Below, piece after piece: positions 34,552-44,538 of a stretch of DNA of 64,000 bases. The stretch's first letter is position 1. Each line of letters opens with the position of its first letter. The position numbers were made by a program, and so were the translations under genes. Source of the stretch: Flavobacterium sharifuzzamanii (GTDB lineage Bacteria > Bacteroidota > Bacteroidia > Flavobacteriales > Flavobacteriaceae); NCBI RefSeq assembly GCF_003254585.1, contig NZ_QJGZ01000040.1:1-64000 (forward strand), given 5' to 3'. Under the pieces are notes generated by a model. It searched no databases and had not been told where the DNA came from. It was given only the letters and a program-made list of their open reading frames with translations.

Positions 34552-37383
34552 TTACTCCAATTCTTTTTTCAAAAACTTAGCCGTATAGCTCTTTTTATTC
34601 TGTGCCACTTCTTCTGGAGTTCCTTTGGCAACCAATTGTCCGCCGCCTTTTCCACCTTCTGGCCCGATGTCTATAATATAATCCGCAAGTTTTATAACAT
34701 CCATGTTATGCTCGATTACAAGAATGGTATTTCCTTTATCAACCAGTTTATTGATTACTTCCATCAAAACGCGAATGTCTTCAAAGTGTAAACCTGTTGT
34801 TGGTTCGTCTAGTATATAAAATGTATTTCCAGTATCTTTTTTAGATAATTCTCCAGCCAGTTTGATACGTTGCGCTTCACCACCAGAAAGCGTTGTACTT
34901 TGCTGCCCAAGCGTTATGTATCCCAAACCAACATCTTGAATCGTTTTGATTTTTCTATAAATCTTCGGAATATTTTCAAAGAATGGAACCGCTTCATCAA
35001 CTGTCATATCCAAAACATCAGAAATAGATTTTCCCTTATATCTAATTTCTAAAGTTTCTCTATTGAAACGTTTTCCTTGGCAAGTTTCGCATTCTACATA
35101 AACGTCTGGTAAAAAGTTCATTTCGATAGTTCTAACACCAGAACCTTCACAAGTTTCACAGCGTCCGCCTTTAACGTTAAAGCTAAAACGTCCAGCTTTA
35201 TAACCACGAATCATACTTTCGGAAGTCATTGTAAACAGATTTCTAATTTCTGTGAAAACCTCTGTGTATGTTGCGGGATTCGAACGTGGCGTTCTCCCAA
35301 TCGGACTTTGGTCAATATCAATTACTTTGTCGATATGTTCCAGACCTTCAATCTTTTTATAAGGCTGCGGTTTCTTTACTCCATTAAAATAATACGCATT
35401 TAAAATCGGATATAGCGTTTCATTAATCAAAGTCGATTTACCGCTTCCTGAAACTCCTGTAACACAGGTTAATTGCCCTAACGGAACTTCAATCGAAACA
35501 TTTTTAAGATTGTTTCCTGTTGCTCCAGTCAGTTTTAAGAATTTACCATTTCCTTTTCTTCTTTTCTTCGGAATATCAAACTTCATTTTGCCGTTCAAAT
35601 ATTGAGCGGTAATAGTGTTTGAAGCTAAAGTTTCTTTCGGAGTTCCGATACTGATGATTTCTCCTCCATATTTACCTGCTTTTGGTCCAATATCAATTAC
35701 ATAATCAGCCGTTTCGATCATGTCTTTGTCGTGTTCAACTACAATAACAGAGTTTCCGATATCACGTAATTGTTCCAAAGAATGAATCAGTTTTTCGTTA
35801 TCCCTTTGGTGTAAACCAATACTTGGCTCATCCAAAATATATAAAACACCAACAAGCTGAGATCCAATTTGTGTTGCCAGACGAATACGCTGTGCCTCAC
35901 CACCAGAAAGCGATTTTGAACTTCGGCTTAATGCCAAATAATTCAAGCCGACATTCATCAAGAAGTTCAAACGGTCTTTTATTTCTTTTACCACTTCAGA
36001 AGCAATTAAAAGCTGTTTGTCTGTCAAATGGCTATTTAAATCTTGAAACCAAGCTGTTAAATCTGAAATGTCCATATCACACAATTCGGTGATATTTTTT
36101 TCATTGACTCTAAAAAATAAAGCTTCTTTTTTAAGACGAGAACCTTCGCAGACAGGACATGGAATTTCATCCATGAAATCTTTTGCCCAGCGTTTTATGC
36201 TTGTTGTGGCGCTTTCGTCATATTGATTTTTGATGAAATTAGAAATCCCTTCAAAATCTATTTTATATTCTCTTGTAACGCCAAGATCTTTTGAGTTAAT
36301 AGAAAATTTATCTTTTCCACCATACAAGATCATTTGCATCGCTTCTTCTGGAATTTTCTCGATTGGATCGGTTATTTTAAATCCGAATTTTTCTCCAATG
36401 GTTTCCAATTGTTTGAAAATCCATGAAGATTTATATTCGCCAAGCGGAGCAAAACCACCAGCTTTTATAGACAATTTTGGATTTGGAATAATCTTTTTAA
36501 CGTTGATTTCGTGAACAGTCCCTAATCCGTTGCAATGCGGACAAGCTCCTTTTGGGGAGTTGAATGAAAATAAATTCGGTTCTGGATTTTGATACGAAAT
36601 TCCTGTTGTCGGACACATTAAATTTCTACTGAAATAACGAACCTCATTAGAATCCTGATCCAAAATCATTAAAACATCTTCACCATGATGCATGGCAGTA
36701 TTGATGCTTTCAGATAATCTTTTTTGTGTATCAGGATTATCTTCAATTACCATTCTATCGACAACAATCTCAATATCATGCGTTTTGTAACGATCCAATT
36801 TCATTCCTGCAACCAAGTCTTGAACTTCTCCGTTTACACGAACTTTCAAGAATCCTTGTTTGGTAATCTGCTGGAAAAGTTCGGCGTAATGCCCTTTTCT
36901 GGCTTTAATAACTGGAGCAAGAATATTAATTCGTTTTCCATTATAATCCTGAATAATCAGATCTTTAATCTGTTCATCAGAATACGAAACCATTTTTTCG
37001 CCCGTGTTGTAGCTGTATGCATCTGCGCCACGTGCGTATAATAGCCTTAGGAAATCGTAAATTTCAGTAATAGTTCCAACTGTAGAACGCGGACTTTTAC
37101 TTGTTGTTTTTTGTTCAATCGCGATTACAGGAGAAAGTCCATCTATTTTATCTACATCCGGACGTTCTAATCCGCCAAGGAATTGTCTGGCATAAGCTGA
37201 AAAAGTTTCAACATAACGACGCTGACCTTCAGCATAAATAGTATCAAATGCCAAAGAAGATTTTCCCGAACCTGATAAACCAGTAATTACAACCAGTTTT
37301 TCACGCGGAATGGATATATCGATATTTTTTAGATTGTGAACTCTTGCACCAAGAACTTCAATAGTATTGTCTTTATCTAACAT
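34552..37383 (-). CDS. uvrA: Excinuclease ABC subunit A
   Basis: From ATG 37383 ([21 protein letters not shown]) the protein has 943 residues, the usual UvrA size; a TTG at 37395 would add four residues. Two ABC modules are seen: Walker [20 protein letters not shown] near residue 36 and [15 protein letters not shown] near 645, with signatures [18 protein letters not shown] and [17 protein letters not shown]. Zinc-finger cysteines occur in [19 protein letters not shown] and CETCEGSGV with CETCQGKRF. It recognises bulky DNA lesions with UvrB in nucleotide excision repair. No SOS box can be claimed. Confidence 0.97.
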   Translation of the reverse strand: MLDKDNTIEVLGARVHNLKNIDISIPREKLVVITGLSGSGKSSLAFDTIYAEGQRRYVETFSAYARQFLGGLERPDVDKIDGLSPVIAIEQKTTSKSPRSTVGTITEIYDFLRLLYARGADAYSYNTGEKMVSYSDEQIKDLIIQDYNGKRINILAPVIKARKGHYAELFQQITKQGFLKVRVNGEVQDLVAGMKLDRYKTHDIEIVVDRMVIEDNPDTQKRLSESINTAMHHGEDVLMILDQDSNEVRYFSRNLMCPTTGISYQNPEPNLFSFNSPKGACPHCNGLGTVHEINVKKIIPNPKLSIKAGGFAPLGEYKSSWIFKQLETIGEKFGFKITDPIEKIPEEAMQMILYGGKDKFSINSKDLGVTREYKIDFEGISNFIKNQYDESATTSIKRWAKDFMDEIPCPVCEGSRLKKEALFFRVNEKNITELCDMDISDLTAWFQDLNSHLTDKQLLIASEVVKEIKDRLNFLMNVGLNYLALSRSSKSLSGGEAQRIRLATQIGSQLVGVLYILDEPSIGLHQRDNEKLIHSLEQLRDIGNSVIVVEHDKDMIETADYVIDIGPKAGKYGGEIISIGTPKETLASNTITAQYLNGKMKFDIPKKRRKGNGKFLKLTGATGNNLKNVSIEVPLGQLTCVTGVSGSGKSTLINETLYPILNAYYFNGVKKPQPYKKIEGLEHIDKVIDIDQSPIGRTPRSNPATYTEVFTEIRNLFTMTSESMIRGYKAGRFSFNVKGGRCETCEGSGVRTIEMNFLPDVYVECETCQGKRFNRETLEIRYKGKSISDVLDMTVDEAVPFFENIPKIYRKIKTIQDVGLGYITLGQQSTTLSGGEAQRIKLAGELSKKDTGNTFYILDEPTTGLHFEDIRVLMEVINKLVDKGNTILVIEHNMDVIKLADYIIDIGPEGGKGGGQLVAKGTPEEVAQNKKSYTAKFLKKELE

Positions 37384-37466
37384 AATTTTGAGCAAAACGC
37401 AAAGTTACCACTTTGATTTGTTCTTTTAGTGCTCGATAGCAAAACTTTATGTTACAATTAGTAACA

Positions 37467-37494
37467 AAAAACGCTGATTGTAAATCAGCGTTTT
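37467..37494 (-). terminator. Terminator overlapping the stop codon of the Fic gene
   Basis: AAAACGCTGATT (37468-37479) pairs with AATCAGCGTTTT (37483-37494); the minus-strand transcript ends in a T run. The TGA of the Fic gene (37487-37485) lies inside the stem. Confidence 0.85.
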
Positions 37495-38438
37495 CTTTTT
37501 CGGGTTGCCATATAGTTTTCTATTGCTTCTTTGGTGGTGTACCAATTTCTACCTTCTTTGTAAGCATCAATTTTTCCTGTTCTGGCCAATAAACTTACAT
37601 ATTCTTGGCCGTAAGGCGTGTCAGGTTCGCGAACAATATTTTGAATAGATTGATAATCATAAGTGCTTCCTGGCATCGCACCTAGATAAATATTGAGTGT
37701 TCTTTCGAGCGCTTGGCACATTAAAAGTGTTAGTTTCTGATAATTACCATTATTTGCTTGATTGAGTGCTTCGTAATATTTTTTGCGATCATTTTTTAGA
37801 ATAATAGCCGGCGGAAAACCACATCGCATCAATAATAAATTCATGCTTAATCGAACCGTGCGCCCATTTCCATCAAAGAAAGGGTGAATCCATACCAGTT
37901 TGTGATGGTAAATTGTTGCTAGCTCAATATCGTTCAAATCTAACGGATTCGTATTGATAAACTCAATTAGTTCGTCTAGATAATCGGAGACTTTATTGGC
38001 ATTTGGAGGCATAAAATTAGCTCCTGAAATACGAACTCCTCCGTTGCGAATTCTTCCGGCAAAATCTTCTTCGATAGAACGCATTACCAAACCATGAATA
38101 GAGAGAATGTCTATACTTCTTAACTTGTAATTATCATCAACAATAGAGTAGAGGTAATCAATAGCTTTATCGTGATTATGGGTTTCAAAGTGTTCACGAA
38201 GCGATTTGCCTTTAATGGTAATTCCTTCTTGAATGACCATTTGGGTTTCTCTCAAACTAAGTGTGTTTCCTTCAATGCTATTGGAATTGTATGTCCATTC
38301 TAGAGAAAGGCTTTCTCGTATTTTATTCAAGGCAATATTAGGCAATGGTCTGCTGTTTTGCAGTTCCTGCCTTTTTTGGTACAATCGATCAAAGGTTGAT
38401 TGAAATTCTTCTCTGTATGATAGGTCAATATTAAACAT
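37485..38438 (-). CDS. Fic-family AMP-transferase-like protein
   Basis: The 317-residue protein has the complete Fic motif HPFFDGNGRTVR at residues 185-196, with the catalytic His and the phosphate-binding GNGR. It also has the N-terminal inhibitory helix motif NSIEGNTL near residue 53, so it is a self-inhibited class II Fic protein. A small C-terminal winged-helix-like segment with the phrase YGQEYVSLLARTGKIDAYKEGRNWYTT follows, often seen in Fic/DOC proteins of Bacteroidota. It would transfer AMP to a target Ser, Thr or Tyr; the target is unknown. No antitoxin gene is adjacent. The gene lies about 100 bp upstream of uvrA on the same strand, behind its own terminator. Confidence 0.92.
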   Translation of the reverse strand: MFNIDLSYREEFQSTFDRLYQKRQELQNSRPLPNIALNKIRESLSLEWTYNSNSIEGNTLSLRETQMVIQEGITIKGKSLREHFETHNHDKAIDYLYSIVDDNYKLRSIDILSIHGLVMRSIEEDFAGRIRNGGVRISGANFMPPNANKVSDYLDELIEFINTNPLDLNDIELATIYHHKLVWIHPFFDGNGRTVRLSMNLLLMRCGFPPAIILKNDRKKYYEALNQANNGNYQKLTLLMCQALERTLNIYLGAMPGSTYDYQSIQNIVREPDTPYGQEYVSLLARTGKIDAYKEGRNWYTTKEAIENYMATRKRKR

Positions 38439-38502
38439 AATCCTACAAAGGTACTTCTTAATATCGGATAAATAAAATTTTTAACGTATCCGATATTAAA
38501 GA

Positions 38503-40287
38503 TTATTCAATTGTCATAGAACGAAGTTTTGTTCTATATGCTTCAAGTGCTATCGATTTGGAAATGAAACCATGATATTTTCCATCTCGCAAAACAGGAA
38601 GAAAGGCAGATTTTGAGGTTTCAAATTTTCGCATTACAATTTCCATACTGTCAAGTGTAGAAATTGTGGTCGTTGGCACTTTCATTATGTCTCTAATAAA
38701 AGTATATTTTACGCGATAAGTATTGAAAATAATCTCTCGAATATCATTAAAATGAACTACTCCGACCAAATCTTTTTCATTGTTTACAACTGCAAAAACA
38801 ACTTGGTTAGAATGCGAAATCAGGTCTACCAATTTGCTCATGTTTTCATCTGGGTGAACAGTTAGATAATCGCATTGAATAATTGAGTCGATATCTAAAG
38901 TCGATAAAATGTTAGAATCTTTATTGCTTGTAAAGGCGTGACCTTTTTTAGCTAATCCTTTTACGTCAAGCGAATACTTTTCAAAACGTTTAGAAATGGC
39001 AAAACTAATGGAAGAAACAATCATTAGCGGAATCATTAATCCATAACCTCCTGTAATTTCTGCAATTAAGAAGATCGCAGTTAAAGGCGCATGAAATAAA
39101 CCACTTAAAATTCCTGCCATTCCAACCATAGTAAAATTACTGATAGGAAGTTTTGATAAACCTATCATCGTAACTAGTTTAGAGAAGAAATATCCTAAAT
39201 ATGATCCTAAGAATAGAGAAGGAGCGAAGTTTCCTCCATTTCCACCGCTTCCTAGAGTTAATCCTGAAGCAAATACCTTAACCATCATAGTGGCTCCAAT
39301 AAATAAAAGTAAAACCCACTGGTTATTTCTGAAATCAGCAAATAAAGTATTATCCAATAATTTTCCTGGATCGGTTTCAGATAAAGTTTTGATACTTTCA
39401 TATCCTTCACCAAACAGAGTTGGGAAAATAAAAATTAGTAAAGCTAATAGGGATGAACCAATTAGAGCTTTTCTATAAGGATTGATTTGCTGTTTCGCAA
39501 AATAATGTTCTACTCTCTGAAAATTTCTTGAATAATAAATCGCTGCCAATCCAGTAAGTACGCCTAAAATAACATAAAATGGAATGTTATGATAATCAAA
39601 TGTTTCTTGCTTTTTGAAACTTAAAAGAATGCTTTCATCTAAAACAATTGCAGAAACCAATGCACCTGTAGCCGCAGAAATCATAATTGGAGTAAAAGCA
39701 GAAATACTGACATCTACCAATAAAACTTCAATAGCAAAAAGAACTCCTGCAATTGGGGCGTTAAATGCTGCTGCGATTCCAGCTGCAACTCCACATCCAA
39801 TTAATAAAGTTCGATCCTTATACTGCATCTTATAATTCTGAGCATAATTTGAACCAAATGCAGCTCCAGTAATTACGATTGGACTCTCTAAACCAGCAGA
39901 ACCTCCTAAACCTACCGTTAACGAACTCGTCACAATTTGAGCATACATCTGCTTTCTCGGAATAATACTAGCTTTTTTGGCAACTGCATATAAGATTTGT
40001 GAAGTCCCTTTTTGAATGCTTCCATTAAGAACTTTATTTACCACAAAAACCGTTAATGTAATACCGATAATAGGCAGAATACTGTTAATGAAACTCAATT
40101 TCAGGATTCCATTAATATAGGTGGCAAAAGAGAATACGCTATGCGCGAAAGTTTTAAGCACGATAACAGCAAGGGAACAAGATATTCCGATAAGAACGCT
40201 TGACAAAAAAAGAAACTGCTTTGGAGTCATTAAGGATTGTGCCAAAGCAATGATGCTTTCGAGTCTTCTGAAATATTTTTTTAGCAT
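38503..40287 (-). CDS. ClC-family chloride channel/antiporter with CBS domain pair
   Basis: The 594-residue protein has about ten membrane helices up to residue 430. The anion-pathway loops are GLGGSAGLESPIVITGAAFG (about 128-147), LGSGGNGGNFAPSLFLGSYLG (about 345) and the helix start GMAGILSGLFHAPLTAIFLI. The glutamate in SAGLESP corresponds to the gating Glu. Two CBS domains follow (about 465-590: QCDYLTVHPDENMSKLVD and IRDIMKVPTTTISTLDSME), which usually bind adenine nucleotides and control gating. Channel versus H+/Cl- exchange cannot be decided here. Confidence 0.93.
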   Translation of the reverse strand: MLKKYFRRLESIIALAQSLMTPKQFLFLSSVLIGISCSLAVIVLKTFAHSVFSFATYINGILKLSFINSILPIIGITLTVFVVNKVLNGSIQKGTSQILYAVAKKASIIPRKQMYAQIVTSSLTVGLGGSAGLESPIVITGAAFGSNYAQNYKMQYKDRTLLIGCGVAAGIAAAFNAPIAGVLFAIEVLLVDVSISAFTPIMISAATGALVSAIVLDESILLSFKKQETFDYHNIPFYVILGVLTGLAAIYYSRNFQRVEHYFAKQQINPYRKALIGSSLLALLIFIFPTLFGEGYESIKTLSETDPGKLLDNTLFADFRNNQWVLLLFIGATMMVKVFASGLTLGSGGNGGNFAPSLFLGSYLGYFFSKLVTMIGLSKLPISNFTMVGMAGILSGLFHAPLTAIFLIAEITGGYGLMIPLMIVSSISFAISKRFEKYSLDVKGLAKKGHAFTSNKDSNILSTLDIDSIIQCDYLTVHPDENMSKLVDLISHSNQVVFAVVNNEKDLVGVVHFNDIREIIFNTYRVKYTFIRDIMKVPTTTISTLDSMEIVMRKFETSKSAFLPVLRDGKYHGFISKSIALEAYRTKLRSMTIE

Positions 40288-40359
40288 TCTGTTTTAAAAT
40301 TATCGTTCTTACAAAATTAGTTCATAATGTTAGATTAAAAAAATAAAAACTGAGAACTA

Positions 40360-42048
40360 TTAAAAACCAACGGCTTTATCATCGCCTCTAAAGTCAGCTC
40401 CTCCTTCTAATTTATTGTTAGGTAAAACTAAAATAGCATCTACTTTTCCGATAATAGGAGTTGGTTTTTCGTTGATAATATAACTTTTAGCTTTAAGACT
40501 ATCAATGGTTTTGGTTTCAAAAGTATTTGGTTCGAAAGTAATTAAATCTGGCAGCCACTGATGATGAAAACGAGGAGCATTAACTGCTTGCTGCATGCTT
40601 AAATTATATTCGTAAACGTTTAAAATAGTCTGTAAAACTGAAGTTATAATAGTTGAACCTCCTGGTGTTCCAACGACCATAAAAAGTTTTCCGTTTTTTT
40701 CTACAATTGTTGGCGTCATAGAACTTAGCATTCGTTTTTGTGGGGCAATGCTGTTGGCTTCATTTCCAACCAAACCAAACATATTTGGAGAACCAGGTTT
40801 AGCGCTAAAATCATCCATTTCATTGTTTAAAAAGAAACCAAGTTCATCACAATAATACTTAGAACCATAACCATCATTCAGCGTTGTCGTAGCTGCAATA
40901 GCATTCCCGAATTGATCGACAATTGAGTAATGTGTAGTTTCTGTACTTTCGGCATAATTTACTTTTCCTTCTTTTATTTCGCTAGACAAAGTCGCTTTTT
41001 CCGGATTAAAACTAGCCATTCTTTCACGAAGGTAATTTTCGTCTAATAGTTCTTTCATCGGAATTTTGACAAAATCTGGATCGCCTAAAAAATAACTTCT
41101 ATCAGCATAAGCTCTTCTTTCTGCTTCCACAATTACCTGAATGGCTTCTGCAGAATTATGCCCCATTTTTGCTAAATCATAAGGTTCAAGCATTTTTAAG
41201 ATTTGAGCCAGACAGATTCCGCCGCTGCTTGGTGGAGCCATTGAAGTGATTTTTAAATCTTTATAAGTAAACTGTAAAGGTGTTCTCCATTTAGCTTCGT
41301 ATTTCGCTAAATCCTGCATCGTGATGATACCGCCTTTTTCTTTTAGATAACTAACTAGGATTTTTGCCGTTTCGCCTTTATAAAATTCGTTTCTTCCTTT
41401 TTTCTGAATCCTTTTTAAAGTTTTTGCAAGTGCCGTATATTTTATAGTGTCGTTTTCTTTGTAAACTTTTGATGCTGGAGAATTCTCACCGTTTATTTTT
41501 ACAATGCTTTCATGATAATCCTTTAAGCTTTTCTCTTGTTTTTTGGTCACTATAACCCCTCTTTCTGCTAAAGCAATTACAGGCTCAAGGATTTTAGAAA
41601 TAGGCATTGTGCCATATTTTTTATGAACAGCAAAAACGCCGGCAATTGTTCCTGGAACGCCAATAGCAAGTGCTGTCTGAGTGCTTTTTCCTTTTATAAC
41701 ATTTCCTTCGCTGTCCAAAAACATATCTTTTGTCGCAGCTAGTGGAGCTTTTTCGCGATAATCCAAAGAACCAACTTCGCCATTTGCTTTTCTATACACC
41801 ATAAATCCGCCACCGCCTATATTTCCAGCAAACGGAAAAGCAACTGCAAGAGCTAATTCGGTCCCGACCATGGCATCAAAAGCATTTCCTCCATTTTTCA
41901 TAATATCAGAACCAATTTTAGAGGCTTCTTCGCGAGCAGAAACCACCATTGCTTTTGTAACAACTAATCCGGTAGGGTTCGGAGCTGACTGTTGTGCATT
42001 ACTGCTGCTTATATATAAAAGGGCGATTAAAATCGTAATTTTTTTCAT
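40360..42048 (-). CDS. ggt: Gamma-glutamyltransferase/glutathione hydrolase
   Basis: From ATG 42048 (MKKITILIALLYISSSNAQ) the protein has 562 residues with a clear signal peptide; an upstream start at 42069 would only lengthen the N-terminus. The autoprocessing site and catalytic Thr lie at residue 371 in ESTETTHYSIVDQFGNAIAA. The oxyanion-pocket segment PQKRMLSSMTPTIV and GTPGGSTIITSVLQTILN are also present. It hydrolyses or transfers the gamma-glutamyl group of glutathione-like peptides in the periplasm. It starts 21 bp after the AcpH-like gene and is probably co-transcribed with it. Confidence 0.95.
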   Translation of the reverse strand: MKKITILIALLYISSSNAQQSAPNPTGLVVTKAMVVSAREEASKIGSDIMKNGGNAFDAMVGTELALAVAFPFAGNIGGGGFMVYRKANGEVGSLDYREKAPLAATKDMFLDSEGNVIKGKSTQTALAIGVPGTIAGVFAVHKKYGTMPISKILEPVIALAERGVIVTKKQEKSLKDYHESIVKINGENSPASKVYKENDTIKYTALAKTLKRIQKKGRNEFYKGETAKILVSYLKEKGGIITMQDLAKYEAKWRTPLQFTYKDLKITSMAPPSSGGICLAQILKMLEPYDLAKMGHNSAEAIQVIVEAERRAYADRSYFLGDPDFVKIPMKELLDENYLRERMASFNPEKATLSSEIKEGKVNYAESTETTHYSIVDQFGNAIAATTTLNDGYGSKYYCDELGFFLNNEMDDFSAKPGSPNMFGLVGNEANSIAPQKRMLSSMTPTIVEKNGKLFMVVGTPGGSTIITSVLQTILNVYEYNLSMQQAVNAPRFHHQWLPDLITFEPNTFETKTIDSLKAKSYIINEKPTPIIGKVDAILVLPNNKLEGGADFRGDDKAVGF

Positions 42049-42069
42049 GTGTATTAAAATTAAATTCAC

Positions 42070-42654
42070 TTAAAGAGAAAGTAGTTTTTCTTTGGCTTTT
42101 GTTCTCATTTCTTCAAAGAAAAGTGTAAATTCTTCTTCAAACTCATCATAAAACTCAGTAAGTTCTTCAACAGCAAACTGCATTTGAGAAATGTTTTTAG
42201 ATCTTCTGTCCATTTGTGTTAAAATGTTCTGGATTCCTTCAGTGGTCCGATAACTCAAAAGCCAGTTCCTTTCAATCATATACGGCATTAAACCTTGTGT
42301 TTTTTCGGTTAAAATATCATAATTATCGTGTAACGAATGATAAAAACGTTTAACAAAAAGCTCTAATTCTTCATCAGAATATTGTGTCCAGTTTTTGGCT
42401 AAGAAATGATCGTAAACGATATCTACAATAACTCCCGCATAATGATGATATCGCTCGTGAAGGCGTTTAGTGCTTTTTCTAAAGATATCATGAGAATCGG
42501 TATAAGTGTCAATGAATCGATGCAGTAAAATTCCTTTTTGTACATCTTCAGGAAAATGCTCAAACTGTTTACCGCGAATTCCATCCGCCATAAAATTCCC
42601 GATTTTAATTAAATCATTGTCTCCAGAAAGATATATATGGGCTAAGAAATTCAT
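42070..42654 (-). CDS. ACP phosphodiesterase family protein (DUF479, AcpH-like)
   Basis: The 194-residue all-helical protein begins MNFLAHIYLSGDNDLIKIGNFMADGIRG and has KGILLHRFIDTYTDSHDIFRK and VIVDIVYDHFLAKNW, the HD-like metal-binding pattern of AcpH. AcpH removes the phosphopantetheine arm from acyl carrier protein; many Bacteroidota members are untested. It is the first gene of a pair with ggt. Confidence 0.9.
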   Translation of the reverse strand: MNFLAHIYLSGDNDLIKIGNFMADGIRGKQFEHFPEDVQKGILLHRFIDTYTDSHDIFRKSTKRLHERYHHYAGVIVDIVYDHFLAKNWTQYSDEELELFVKRFYHSLHDNYDILTEKTQGLMPYMIERNWLLSYRTTEGIQNILTQMDRRSKNISQMQFAVEELTEFYDEFEEEFTLFFEEMRTKAKEKLLSL

Positions 42655-42783
42655 TTTTTGTAAGTTTCTAAGAATCGAATTTTCTACGATTCTAAGTTAT
42701 TTTAGTAAATGTATAAAAACTTTTTTAAATCATTTTGTTATAAAAATAACGAGATGCAAGTAGTTTCCTATAGGTTAAATTTA

Positions 42784-42880
42784 AAACCTTAGAAACTTAG
42801 CACCTTAGTAACTCGCTAACTTTTTTATATAAAGTTGCTAAGGTCCTAAGATACTAAGTTACTAAGTTACTAAGTTTTTT
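42784..42880. repeat. Imperfect palindrome, CTTAGTAACT family, copy 1
   Basis: ACTTAGCACCTTAGTAACT and AAAGTTGCTAAGGTCC form the two arms around TTTTTTATAT, and the right arm runs into ACTAAGTTACTAAGTTACT, a short tandem repeat with an eight-base period. The element lies between divergent genes and not behind one. Confidence 0.55.
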
Positions 42881-43009
42881 GTATGAGTGCTATTTGTAGG
42901 GCTTGTACGATTTAGTTTATTACTCTTTCATATAGGTGCGATAGTGATATATGCTGAATATCTAGTTATTTCAGTATTTTTTTTGTGGCTTTTTCGCAAT
43001 GATTGGAGA

Positions 43010-43047
43010 AACTTAGAATCTTAGCAACTTAGTATCTCAGCAACTTT
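43010..43047. repeat. CTTAGCAACTTAG element, copy 2
   Basis: AAACTTAGAATCTTAGCAACTTAGTATCTCAGCAACTTT repeats the CTTAG wording of the element at 42784-42880, 130 bp away. It abuts the putative glmM promoter. Confidence 0.45.
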
Positions 43048-43049
43048 TT

Positions 43050-43057
43050 TATATTTG
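43050..43057 (+). promoter_or_regulatory. Putative promoter box of glmM
   Basis: TATATTTG matches TAnnTTTG and lies 26 bases before the start codon. No good TTG is seen at the right distance, where the CTTAG repeat lies. Confidence 0.5.
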
Positions 43058-43083
43058 TAAAAAAATAACCCTAACTCACAAAA

Positions 43084-44472
43084 ATGACTCTAATAAAATC
43101 TATTTCTGGAATCCGCGGAACGATCGGAGGAAAAGTAGGAGACAATTTAACTCCTGTTGATGCTGTAAAATTTGCATCGGCATACGGAACTTTCTTAAAA
43201 AATAATATTGCTAAAGATAAATTGACAGTTGTAATTGGCCGCGATGCAAGAATCTCTGGACCAATGATTCATAATTTGGTAGTGAATACTTTAATTGGTT
43301 TAGGAATCGATGTAATTGATCTTGGACTTTCTACAACGCCAACTGTTGAAGTGGCTGTTCCGTTGGAAAAAGCTGACGGAGGAATTATCCTAACAGCATC
43401 TCACAATCCAAAACAATGGAATGCTTTAAAATTATTAAATGCTAAAGGTGAATTTTTAAGCGGAGCTGACGGAGCTAAAATTCTTGAAATTGCTGAAGCC
43501 GAAGCTTTTGATTTTTCTGATGTGGATAGTTTAGGCGAAGTTATTTCTAATGACGCTTACATGGATATTCATATCGATGAAGTTTTAAACTTGCCATTGG
43601 TGGATATCGAAGCTGTTAAAGAAGCTAAATTTAAAGTGGTGGTTGATGGTGTAAATTCTTCTGGAGGAATTATTATTCCGAAACTTCTAAAATTAATGGG
43701 AGTTGAAGTAGTAGAATTGTACTGCGAACCAAACGGACACTTTCCTCATAACCCAGAACCTTTAAAAGAGCATTTAACTGATATTTCTGAATTGGTTGTA
43801 AAAGAAAAAGCTGATTTTGGAATTGTAGTAGATCCAGATGTAGATCGTTTAGCTTTTATCAGCGAAGACGGTGAAATGTTTGGCGAAGAATATACTTTGG
43901 TTGCCTGCGCAGATTACGTTTTGAGCAAAACTCCTGGAAATACAGTTTCTAATATGTCATCTTCTCGTGCTTTAAGAGATGTTACTAAAGCGCATGGCGG
44001 AAGCTACGAAGCAAGTGCAGTAGGAGAGGTGAATGTGGTAGAATTAATGAAGAAGAATAATGCAATAATCGGTGGTGAAGGAAACGGTGGAATTATCTAT
44101 CCTGAGTTGCACTACGGACGTGATAGTTTGGTTGGAGTTGCTTTATTCTTAACGCATTTAGCAAACAAAAAAATGTCCGTTTCTGCTTTGAGAGCTTCTT
44201 ATCCAGAATACTATATGAGCAAGAATAAAATTGAATTGACCCCGCAAATCGATGTTGATGCAATTTTAACTCAAATGACGGAGAAATATAAAAATGAAGA
44301 TATTTCGACAATTGACGGTGTAAAAATTGATTTTGCTACAGAATGGGTTCATTTAAGAAAATCAAACACAGAACCAATTATTCGTATTTATACTGAAGCG
44401 CCTTCTCAAGATGCTGCAGATAAATTAGCACTTCGAATTATTGATGAAATTAAAGTAATTGCTGGAATCTAA
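43084..44472 (+). CDS. glmM: Phosphoglucosamine mutase (phosphohexomutase family)
   Basis: The 462-residue protein starts SISGIRGTIGGKVGDNLTP. It carries the phosphoserine loop GGIILTASHNPKQWNALKLLN near residue 100, the metal-binding DPDVDRLAFI near 243, the sugar-binding GEGNGGIIYPELHYGRD near 327 and the phosphate-binding RKSNTEPIIRIYTEA near 422. It converts glucosamine-6-phosphate to glucosamine-1-phosphate for UDP-GlcNAc, and so for peptidoglycan and LPS. Phosphomannomutase activity cannot be excluded from sequence alone. Confidence 0.92.
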   Translation: MTLIKSISGIRGTIGGKVGDNLTPVDAVKFASAYGTFLKNNIAKDKLTVVIGRDARISGPMIHNLVVNTLIGLGIDVIDLGLSTTPTVEVAVPLEKADGGIILTASHNPKQWNALKLLNAKGEFLSGADGAKILEIAEAEAFDFSDVDSLGEVISNDAYMDIHIDEVLNLPLVDIEAVKEAKFKVVVDGVNSSGGIIIPKLLKLMGVEVVELYCEPNGHFPHNPEPLKEHLTDISELVVKEKADFGIVVDPDVDRLAFISEDGEMFGEEYTLVACADYVLSKTPGNTVSNMSSSRALRDVTKAHGGSYEASAVGEVNVVELMKKNNAIIGGEGNGGIIYPELHYGRDSLVGVALFLTHLANKKMSVSALRASYPEYYMSKNKIELTPQIDVDAILTQMTEKYKNEDISTIDGVKIDFATEWVHLRKSNTEPIIRIYTEAPSQDAADKLALRIIDEIKVIAGI

Positions 44473-44493
44473 GATTTCAGTTTTTAAAATAAT

Positions 44494-44527
44494 AAAAGCC
44501 TCTTTGGAAATTTCTAAAGAGGCTTTT
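44494..44527. terminator. Bidirectional terminator after glmM
   Basis: AAAAGCCTCTTT (44494-44505) pairs with AAAGAGGCTTTT (44516-44527), followed by a T run. It serves the convergent glmM and acyltransferase genes. Confidence 0.9.
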
Positions 44528-44538
44528 TCTATTTTGGA

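Noticed and set aside
35270-35300. GGGATTCGAACGTGG resembling a tRNA T-arm
   Set aside because: It lies inside uvrA in a conserved coding segment ([11 protein letters not shown]) on the minus strand.
37485-38438. Fic as part of a toxin-antitoxin pair
   Set aside because: The inhibitory motif is in the protein itself and no small antitoxin frame is adjacent.
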